Below, piece by piece: positions 1 through 4,310 of a stretch of 6,485 nt of DNA (the stretch's first letter is position 1; every line of letters begins with the position of its first letter). The stretch covers positions 1 to 6,485 of the forward strand of contig DIKH01000375.1 in assembly GCA_002424495.1 (NCBI GenBank), in the 5' to 3' direction. The notes below the pieces were generated by a model that made no database searches, was not told the DNA's origin, and worked only from the letters and a program-made list of their open reading frames with translations. A program made the position numbers and the translations under genes. This DNA comes from Desulfobacteraceae bacterium UBA5623 (GTDB lineage: Bacteria; Desulfobacterota; DSM-4660; Desulfatiglandales; Desulfatiglandaceae).

Positions 1-3
1 ATA

Positions 4-417
4 TTAAATGTTACATGGTACTAGGCTGAAAGGGCACAATTCAAGGACTGCAATCCTGCCTGCCAGGGTGTCACTGACATTTTTCATCAACGAAAACCGT
101 TGAGAGCCTGTCATTATCCAAATACCGGGCCTTCTATCTTTATCAATCCGTATCTTGATATATCGAAAAATATCCGGCACATACTGTATTTCATCAAGAA
201 TGACGGTTCGCCCATGAAATTGATCCAGGAACCCGCTTGGGTCATGGAGCGCAAAATCACGGTTTATCGGATCATCGAAAGTGATATAAGGGGCATCCCT
301 CATGACCTGCTGCAAAAAAGTTGACTTCCCTGATTGTCTGGGACCAGTGATCAAAACCGCGGGGAATTGACTCAGTGCGAATCGAAATGTCTTGGTAAGG
401 TCTCTGGGAAGATACAT
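4..417 (-). pseudogene. N-terminal fragment of a DUF4143-type AAA ATPase, truncated
   Basis: The fragment carries the nucleotide-binding half of the AAA ATPases that normally end in a DUF4143 domain. Seen: Walker A GPRQSGKST (residues 25-33), Walker B TVILDE (71-76, D75/E76), a sensor-1-like WIMTGSQ (100-106) and LAGR (118-121). The family is usually about 380-400 aa. This ORF ends at 137, just after the conserved LELxPFSL stretch, so the end of the ATPase core and the whole DUF4143 domain are missing. All three minus-strand frames meet a stop within about 25 nt of that point, which suggests a junction or deletion rather than one frameshift. The start ATG (415-417) abuts a large inverted repeat and lacks a Shine-Dalgarno. 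The role of the full-length family is poorly defined; members often lie in accessory DNA. Likely a remnant, though an expressed short ATPase cannot be excluded. Confidence 0.75.
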
Positions 418-463
418 AATTATTGACCAAATTAAAGTAGAATTTTAATTTGGTCAATAATTA
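417..463. repeat. Perfect 20-bp inverted repeat upstream of the truncated ATPase
   Basis: Left arm 417-436 (taattattgaccaaattaaa) and right arm 444-463 are exact reverse complements around a 7-nt spacer. The inner end of the left arm faces the spacer, and its outer end touches the ATPase start codon on the minus strand. There is no T-run, so it does not look like a terminator for either side. It could be an operator for a dimeric regulator, or a recombination or terminal-repeat sequence. A degenerate extra half-site, atttgtcaataa, lies at 474-485 and matches right-arm bases 448-460 with one G missing. Confidence 0.85.
429..457 (-). promoter_or_regulatory. Candidate promoter of the ATPase, inside the inverted repeat
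   Basis: Read on the minus strand, TTGACC (457-452) is separated by 17 nt from TAATTT (434-429). The -35 matches well and the -10 poorly. Each box lies in one arm of the inverted repeat, so a protein bound to the repeat would block it. The expected start site is only about 5 nt before the ATG, giving an almost leaderless transcript, which fits the lack of a ribosome binding site. Confidence 0.35.
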
Positions 464-626
464 ATTTTTGGTGATTTGTCAATAAGAACATAACGAGTTG
501 AGTAAGCTTAAAGAAGAATAGAGCCAGGCTCTTTATTGCATATTTTTCAGTTCAACTTACATGAATAGAAAAGATTCAATAGAGCCACTCCTATCCGTAT
601 GTCTGTCTTTTGAAAATACTTACACC
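464..626. other. AT-rich divergent intergenic stretch
   Basis: This lies between the ATPase fragment and the toxin-antitoxin promoter. I see no gene. It contains the degenerate half-site at 474-485 and a small hairpin agagc/gctct (520-524, 528-532) with a 3-nt loop. A 10-nt direct repeat, aatagagcca, occurs at 517-526 and 578-587. None of these has an evident function. Confidence 0.5.
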
Positions 627-655
627 TTGACAAAGGCAAGAAGTTAGACTAGACT
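627..655 (+). promoter_or_regulatory. Promoter of the Phd/VapC module
   Basis: A consensus -35 TTGACA (627-632) is followed after exactly 17 nt by TAGACT (650-655), a 4/6 match to the -10 consensus. The expected transcription start (about 662) and the -10 both lie inside the palindrome at 645-667, as expected for an autorepressed toxin-antitoxin operon. Confidence 0.7.
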
Positions 656-667
656 AAGTCTAGTCTA
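645..667. promoter_or_regulatory. Palindromic operator of the toxin-antitoxin operon
   Basis: A 23-bp palindrome with 11-bp perfect arms (tagactagact, 645-655, and its reverse complement, 657-667) surrounds one unpaired central base at 656. Each arm holds the repeated motif tagac/agact twice, suggesting cooperative binding of antitoxin dimers. It covers the -10 box and presumed start site. Phd/YefM-type antitoxins are known to bind such palindromes and repress their own operon, with the toxin as co-repressor. That this antitoxin binds here is inferred from position. Confidence 0.75.
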
Positions 668-687
668 TTTGAGTGGGAGGATTGCCA

Positions 688-912
688 ATGCGTCAAGTAA
701 ACATTCATGAAGCCAAGACCCAATTATCACGACTCATCTCTTCAGGGGAAGAAGTAGTAATCTCACGTTATGGAGAACCGGTAGCACGCCTTATCCCAAT
801 GCGAAAGCCTCCGTCAAAACGCATCCCGGGCTCTGCCAAGGGCAAATTCGAAGTGCCCGCGGTTTTTTTTGAACCCCTACCAGATGAAATACTCAGAAGC
901 TTTGAACAATGA
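688..912 (+). CDS. Phd/YefM-family antitoxin
   Basis: A 74-aa antitoxin that should bind operator DNA with its N-terminal part and neutralise the downstream PIN toxin with its C-terminal tail. Seen: an opening VNIHEAKTQLSRLI (residues 4-17), then GEEVVISRYGEPVARLIP (20-37), the typical Phd/YefM fold signature, followed by a basic linker and a tail rich in proline, phenylalanine and acidic residues. The chosen start is ATG 688 because the Shine-Dalgarno GGGAGG (675-680) sits 7 nt ahead. The in-frame GTG at 673 would place that site inside the coding sequence. The stop overlaps the toxin start by ATGA, so translation is coupled. The promoter and palindromic operator upstream point to autoregulation. 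The family call is firm; which DNA it binds is inferred. Confidence 0.92.
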   Translation: MRQVNIHEAKTQLSRLISSGEEVVISRYGEPVARLIPMRKPPSKRIPGSAKGKFEVPAVFFEPLPDEILRSFEQ

Positions 913-1295
913 AAATTCTTCTAGATACACATATATTTTTATGGTGGATTACTGACGCGACACTGCTATCAAAAAATGCCCGTGACCTTATTAGTGATGG
1001 TTTCAATGTCTTGTATTGGAGTGCAGCCAGTTCATGGGAATTGACCATTAAATATGCACTAGGCCGAATTCCATTGCCAGAAGACCCAAAATGGTTTATT
1101 CCACCCCAGTTGGCAAAAAACAACATAGAGTCAATCCCTATAACCGACGAACACGCTTTCCAGACAGGGCTGTTACCACAACACCATCGCGACCCGTTTG
1201 ACAGGATGCTGATAGCTCAATCTCAAATTGAATCAGTTGTGCTTTTATCTAATGACAGGCAATTAAGTCGCTATGATGTTCAAATTCAATGGTAA
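909..1295 (+). CDS. vapC: VapC-type PIN-domain toxin ribonuclease
   Basis: A 128-aa PIN-domain endoribonuclease, the toxin partner of the preceding antitoxin. VapC toxins use a cluster of acidic residues to hold Mg2+/Mn2+ and cut tRNA or rRNA to stop growth. Seen: D6 in LLDTHIFLWW, E44 in SSWELTIKYALGR, D95/D98 in HHRDPFDRMLIAQ and D116 in LLSNDRQL, so the catalytic acidic set looks intact. The pattern matches the Sll0205/SmtA-like PIN subgroup often paired with Phd-type antitoxins. Length is normal and there is no sign of decay, so the module should be functional. It starts inside the antitoxin stop (ATGA) and has no strong ribosome site of its own, which keeps toxin output tied to antitoxin translation. 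The RNA target cannot be read from sequence. Confidence 0.93.
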   Translation: MKILLDTHIFLWWITDATLLSKNARDLISDGFNVLYWSAASSWELTIKYALGRIPLPEDPKWFIPPQLAKNNIESIPITDEHAFQTGLLPQHHRDPFDRMLIAQSQIESVVLLSNDRQLSRYDVQIQW

Positions 1296-1335
1296 CGAAA
1301 GGTAGTATCTCACCATTTGACTGACAGAATGAAAA

Positions 1336-1788
1336 TTGGATAAGATAACTGTTAAAATCAAACGCCTCAACGGCAATAACGACCTTAGCCTTCCCTCATA
1401 TGAATCAGAGGGTTCTTCCGGCATGGATATCAGGGCAAGTGTCAAGGAACCCGTGGTTATTGGCCCTGGTGAGATAAAATTCATTCAGACAGGCCTTGCG
1501 GTCTCCGTGCCTCCCGGGTTTGAGGCCCAGGTCAGGCCCAGAAGCGGGCTCGCCTTGAGGCATGGTATCGGCATGGTAAACTCGCCGGGCACCATTGACT
1601 CTGATTATCGCGGGGAGATCGGGATCATCCTTATAAACTGGGGAAAAGAACCTTTTGTTGTGAGAAAAGGCGACCGTATCGCCCAGATGATCATTACCAG
1701 TGTCTGTCATGCGGAGTTGGTGGAAGTGGAAGACCTTGATAATACATCAAGGGGCGCCGGCGGCTTCGGCCATACGGGAATCAAATGA
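1336..1788 (+). CDS. dut: Deoxyuridine 5'-triphosphate nucleotidohydrolase (dUTPase)
   Basis: Hydrolyses dUTP to dUMP and pyrophosphate, keeping uracil out of DNA and supplying dUMP for thymidylate synthesis; a trimeric cytosolic enzyme. All five family motifs are visible in 150 aa: I SSGMDIRA (27-34), II PRSGLA (68-73), III GTIDSDYRGEI (85-95, with D88 and Y91), IV GDRIAQMII (112-120) and V RGAGGFGHTG (139-148). Length is normal. The start is TTG 1336: an in-frame TGA at 1330-1332 rules out anything further upstream. The nearby ATG 1329 is in another frame and ends after four codons. No good Shine-Dalgarno is seen, so expression may be weak or depend on upstream translation. The stop overlaps the next gene by ATGA, so the two are one transcription unit. 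Motif I has Ser28 where Ala is more common; probably neutral. Confidence 0.95.
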   Translation: MDKITVKIKRLNGNNDLSLPSYESEGSSGMDIRASVKEPVVIGPGEIKFIQTGLAVSVPPGFEAQVRPRSGLALRHGIGMVNSPGTIDSDYRGEIGIILINWGKEPFVVRKGDRIAQMIITSVCHAELVEVEDLDNTSRGAGGFGHTGIK

Positions 1789-2573
1789 AGTGGGCGATGA
1801 GGTTTTCCGTCCTGGCGTCCGGAAGCAGCGGAAACGCCTGTTATGTGGAGTCCGCCGATACGAGGTTGCTGATTGACGCGGGGCTCAGCGCCCGCGAGAC
1901 TGAAAGGCGTCTCGAACAGGCGGGAATAAAGCCGGAGAGTCTGACCGCGATCATCATCACCCACGAACATCAGGATCATATCAAGGGGGCCGGAGTCCTT
2001 ACCCGCCGATACCGTCTTCCGCTCTATATTAATCAGGATACCCTTGAAAACGGCAAAAAGGCTCTGGGGAAGATTGTTAGGCCCATGATTATCCGGACAG
2101 GCGAGACCCTGAATATAAATGGCCTTGTTATTGAGACCTTTACAAAGTGCCACGATGCGGCAGACCCGATGGGGCTTATCGTATCGGTTGACGGCATAAG
2201 GATCGGCGTTGCAACAGACCTTGGCCGCAGCACCAGGCTGGTGGAAGACCGTTTAAGGGAGTGCCGGGCCTTGATACTGGAATTCAACCACGATACGGTC
2301 ATGCTGGATGAAGGACCTTATCCCATATATCTAAAACAAAGGATAAAGGGCCGTGACGGACATCTGTCCAACGATCAGGCGGGTGATCTCCTTGAGACTG
2401 TCTGCGACAATGGTCTTGGGCATTTGGTGCTTGCTCACCTGAGCGAAATCAATAACAACCCCGATATCGCATATCAGAAGGCATCTGATGTGCTTAACAG
2501 TTGTGGGCTTAAAAAGACAAATATTACGGTGAGCAGTCAGGATGAGGCGGTGCCCATGATAGAGTTGACATGA
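1785..2573 (+). CDS. YycJ/WalJ-like metallo-beta-lactamase-fold hydrolase
   Basis: A 262-aa cytosolic metallohydrolase of the YycJ/WalJ group, whose studied Gram-positive members act on DNA (5'-3' exonuclease, mutation avoidance). Seen: the N-terminal SVLASGSSGNACYVES (8-23), the metal-binding HEHQDH (60-65), H122, D144 in GVATDLG, FNHD (166-169), the family stretch YPIYLKQRIKGRDGHLSN (178-195) and LAHLSEINNNP (215-225). All expected metal ligands appear present. The start used is ATG 1785, overlapping the dut stop with GGGA 5 nt ahead. ATG 1797 is a fair alternative because relatives usually begin at MRFSVLASGSSGN. There is no WalRK two-component pair nearby, so the Gram-positive operon link does not hold here. 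Pairing with dut would fit a shared nucleotide or DNA-integrity role, but that is inference. Confidence 0.88.
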   Translation: MKWAMRFSVLASGSSGNACYVESADTRLLIDAGLSARETERRLEQAGIKPESLTAIIITHEHQDHIKGAGVLTRRYRLPLYINQDTLENGKKALGKIVRPMIIRTGETLNINGLVIETFTKCHDAADPMGLIVSVDGIRIGVATDLGRSTRLVEDRLRECRALILEFNHDTVMLDEGPYPIYLKQRIKGRDGHLSNDQAGDLLETVCDNGLGHLVLAHLSEINNNPDIAYQKASDVLNSCGLKKTNITVSSQDEAVPMIELT

Positions 2574-2631
2574 ATATCCCCGGGCGAGTATTATTTAATG
2601 CATTGACGATGTTAATGTGTTGTTTTTTCAA

Positions 2632-2670
2632 AACTTACAATTAATAATTCACAATTAAAAATTTAAAATT
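2632..2670. repeat. AT-only-like intergenic repeat segment
   Basis: This nearly pure A/T stretch lies in the 137-bp gap before the GAF gene. It contains acaattaa twice, 14 nt apart (2637-2644 and 2651-2658), then interleaved A- and T-runs. It stands out from the GC-richer coding sequence on both sides. It may be a copy of a dispersed AT-rich intergenic element or an upstream promoter element; one window cannot tell. I could not find a convincing -35/-10 pair in this gap. Confidence 0.35.
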
Positions 2671-2710
2671 CAGCCTTATCTCACACCCCCTCTTGCAGGA
2701 GCGATATGCC

Positions 2711-3235
2711 ATGAATGAGAATATAATTGATTCCTATTTTTACTCTCTTGTCAGGGTCATTGACGCGATCTATCAGGAGGAAGAACTTGCAGACATCCTT
2801 TATTTCATATGTTCTCTAGGGGCAGAGATCACAGGGGCAAAGGGCGTTACCATAAGGGTGCTCGAGCATGGCACCTTTGACCTCAGGGTCGTATCAAGCT
2901 ATGGCCTGAGTCCGGAATATCTTCATTCCGGGGCTATTGACCACGGCAAGAGCATCACTGAGATAATACAAGGCAATATCATCATTATCAATGACTTTGA
3001 GAAGGACAGCAGGGTGCAGAATGCAGAGGCAGCCCGAAAAGAGGGAATTAAGGCAGTCATTGGTATCCCGTTTACGGTAAATGAAACTACTTACAGCATC
3101 CTGAGACTCTACTTTCCTGCAAGAAAAGTCCCTACCCATGAAGAGATGGAGCTGTTGAACAGCCTCGGAAAATTGTCGTGTCTTGCAATTGAACGCGCGG
3201 CAGTGGCTGTCGCAAAAAACAATGTGATACATTAA
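2711..3235 (+). CDS. Stand-alone GAF-domain protein
   Basis: A 174-aa protein made almost entirely of one GAF domain (about residues 24-166), a fold that senses small ligands such as cyclic nucleotides or mediates dimerisation. Seen: GAKGVTIRVLE (42-52), VSSYGLSPEYL (61-71), GKSITEIIQGNIIIINDF (79-96), RVQNAEAARKEGIKAVIGIP (101-120) and a closing helix with LGKLSCLAIERA. No kinase, cyclase, phosphodiesterase, HTH or membrane segment is attached, so any output must go through a partner. The start chosen is ATG 2711, 9 nt after AGGAG (2697-2701). The in-frame TTG 2693 overlaps that site and the ATG at 2706 is out of frame and stops at once. It follows a 137-bp AT-rich gap and precedes a hairpin, so it is probably transcribed by itself. 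Ligand and pathway are unknown. Confidence 0.82.
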   Translation: MNENIIDSYFYSLVRVIDAIYQEEELADILYFICSLGAEITGAKGVTIRVLEHGTFDLRVVSSYGLSPEYLHSGAIDHGKSITEIIQGNIIIINDFEKDSRVQNAEAARKEGIKAVIGIPFTVNETTYSILRLYFPARKVPTHEEMELLNSLGKLSCLAIERAAVAVAKNNVIH

Positions 3236-3242
3236 GGATTCC

Positions 3243-3272
3243 CGGTCCTTTTGCGGACCGCCAAATTTTTTT
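3243..3272 (+). terminator. Candidate intrinsic terminator after the GAF gene
   Basis: The stem cggtcc/ggaccg (3243-3248, 3255-3260) with a 6-nt loop is followed by ccaaa and seven T's (3266-3272). The 5-nt gap between stem and T-run is longer than ideal, so termination may be partial. It sits 8 nt after the GAF stop and only 5 nt before the trmL ATG, so it could also act as a structured leader for trmL. Confidence 0.5.
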
Positions 3273-3277
3273 GAGAT

Positions 3278-3775
3278 ATGCCCTGCCTTTCTGCACAGAC
3301 AAGCCACCGGCTGCTCGATAATCCGGCGCTCAATATTGTCCTATACCAACCGGAGATACCGGCCAATACGGGGAACATCGCCCGCCTCTGCGGAGCTGCC
3401 GAGATGCGGCTGCACCTGATCCATCCACTGGGCTTCAAGGTGGATGATAAACATCTAAAGAGGGCTGGCCTCGATTACTGGCGCGAGGTTGATGTGCACC
3501 GCCACGCAAGCTTTGACGCCTTCCTGAACTACACCAATGGCAAGGGAAATTTTTTTGTTTTCAGCCGGCACGCAACCGACTTATACACACAGGCCGATGT
3601 CGTGCATGGAGATTATCTGCTGTTCGGCAAGGAATCAGCAGGGCTCCCGTTATCCATCAGAAAAGCCTATCCCTGTTTTTCAATACCTATCTGGGGAAAT
3701 GTCAGGAGCCTTAACCTGTCCACAGCCGCAGGCATTGTCGCATATCATTTTCTTCACCGGATGGGAAAATTCTGA
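3278..3775 (+). CDS. trmL: tRNA (cytidine/uridine-34-2'-O)-methyltransferase
   Basis: A SPOUT-fold enzyme that uses S-adenosylmethionine to methylate the ribose of wobble base 34 in certain leucine tRNAs; works as a dimer. Seen: LNIVLYQPEIPANTGNIARL (residues 18-37) with N30 and R36, YLLFGKESAGLP (113-124) and the knot motif IPIWGNVRSLNLSTAAGIVAY (136-156), where the chain threads the trefoil knot and binds SAM. Length (165 aa) is normal, with about 16 extra N-terminal residues compared with relatives that start right before LNIVLY. The ATG at 3278 is the only good initiator before the core; its ribosome site is weak, and the ATG lies 5 nt after the T-run of the upstream hairpin. The short N-terminal extension is likely disordered. 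The call is strong on motifs; the exact target tRNA is taken from the family. Confidence 0.93.
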   Translation: MPCLSAQTSHRLLDNPALNIVLYQPEIPANTGNIARLCGAAEMRLHLIHPLGFKVDDKHLKRAGLDYWREVDVHRHASFDAFLNYTNGKGNFFVFSRHATDLYTQADVVHGDYLLFGKESAGLPLSIRKAYPCFSIPIWGNVRSLNLSTAAGIVAYHFLHRMGKF

Positions 3776-3791
3776 CAGGTTGCCGGTAATC

Positions 3792-3808
3792 CCCCGGCAT
3801 GGCCGGGG
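3792..3808. terminator. GC-rich hairpin after trmL
   Basis: The 7-bp perfect stem ccccggc/gccgggg (3792-3798, 3802-3808) has a 3-nt loop and lies 17 nt after the trmL stop. No T-run follows on either strand, so it is not a classical intrinsic terminator. It may stabilise the trmL mRNA end or assist factor-dependent termination. Confidence 0.35.
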
Positions 3809-3846
3809 AACTATTCGGTCCACAATATGCAGGTATTGTTTTTGCC

Positions 3847-3875
3847 TTGACACACAAGGCTACTCATCCTATTCT
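3847..3875 (+). promoter_or_regulatory. Candidate promoter of the phasin-like/ubiB operon
   Basis: A consensus -35 TTGACA (3847-3852) is followed after exactly 17 nt by TATTCT (3870-3875), a 4/6 -10 match. A start near 3882 would give a leader of about 117 nt before the phasin-like gene. This leader holds a tiny ORF with its own ribosome site (3902-3919). Confidence 0.5.
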
Positions 3876-3901
3876 CTGGCAGTAAAAAAGGAAGCTCTAC
3901 C

Positions 3902-3919
3902 ATGTCGCGTATCGCGTGA
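3902..3919 (+). other. Possible 5-codon leader ORF
   Basis: ATG TCG CGT ATC GCG TGA encodes MSRIA. AAGGA (3888-3892) lies 9 nt ahead, within the leader expected from the promoter at 3847-3875. A small cgcg/cgcg hairpin (3906-3909, 3913-3916) lies in it. It may be chance; no attenuator-like codon run is present. Confidence 0.2.
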
Positions 3920-3998
3920 TGGGACGAGTAATTTACGTTTACCCACCCTGCTATTTTGGCAATTTTAACCATAATAAAAATTATAAAGGATAATTAAA

Positions 3999-4310
3999 AT
4001 GATTGATCTGATTAAAAAAGTATTATTTACTGGCGTCGGAATGGCATCTTTAACAAAAAAAAAGATAGAAGAAATTGTAAAAGATATGTCCGAAAAAGGT
4101 GATATGTCCGAAAAAGAAGGAAAAGAATTGGTTGACGAACTTATGAAAAAATCGGAGGAATCAAGAAAAGAGTTTGAAGGCCAAGTGGAAAAGTTTGTCA
4201 GGGACAGTTTAAGTAAAATGAACCTTGCCACCCGTGATGATTTGCTGAAGGTTGAAAAACAAGTGCAGAAGTTGTCTGAGGCGCTAGCTGCTCTGGACAC
4301 AAAAGAATAG
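3999..4310 (+). CDS. Phasin-like / UbiK-like small coiled-coil protein
   Basis: A 103-aa, Lys/Glu-rich, mostly helical protein without signal peptide. Residues 1-18 are hydrophobic and amphipathic (MIDLIKKVLFTGVGMASL). Residues 19-50 form a charged helix with DMSEKGDMSEKEG, and 56-99 form a likely coiled coil with SRKEFEGQVEKFVRDSL, then LATRDDLLKVEKQVQKLSEAL. The layout fits the phasin family (granule-surface proteins). The pattern from EF..xVEK through L-(V/A)-(S/T)-R-(D/E)-(D/E) to a terminal heptad helix also recalls UbiK/BMFP, which in enterobacteria helps the ubiquinone pathway. The start ATG has AAAGGA (3985-3990) 8 nt ahead. Its stop directly abuts the ubiB ATG, so the two are one operon. 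No PHA synthase or depolymerase is near. A9 (4055-4063) and an 18-nt near-repeat (4083-4116) lie within it. The gene is more A-rich than its neighbours. Confidence 0.8.
   Translation: MIDLIKKVLFTGVGMASLTKKKIEEIVKDMSEKGDMSEKEGKELVDELMKKSEESRKEFEGQVEKFVRDSLSKMNLATRDDLLKVEKQVQKLSEALAALDTKE
4083..4116 (+). repeat. Tandem direct repeat inside the phasin-like gene
   Basis: gatatgtccgaaaaag occurs exactly at 4083-4098 and again at 4101-4116, an 18-nt in-frame period encoding DMSEKG then DMSEKE. In the phasin family, as I recall it, this position has a similar helix-loop without extra residues, so the copies need not be an insertion. Confidence 0.7.

Noticed and set aside
272..457. 61-codon minus-strand ORF over the ATPase start and inverted repeat
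   Set aside because: It overlaps the ATPase in another frame, and its first part is just the translated inverted repeat.
645..667. Palindrome as a CRISPR repeat or attachment site
   Set aside because: It is a single copy without spacers, and its position over the -10 of a toxin-antitoxin promoter explains it better.
673..687. GTG start for the antitoxin
   Set aside because: The Shine-Dalgarno would lie inside the gene, and the family sequence starts at the ATG at 688.
1707..2153. 148-codon minus-strand ORF across the dut/YycJ-like junction
   Set aside because: It is antisense to two strongly supported genes and shows no family features.
3537..3968. 143-codon plus-strand ORF overlapping trmL
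   Set aside because: It is out of frame with the well-supported trmL, has no recognisable motif, and its tail runs through the promoter/leader region.
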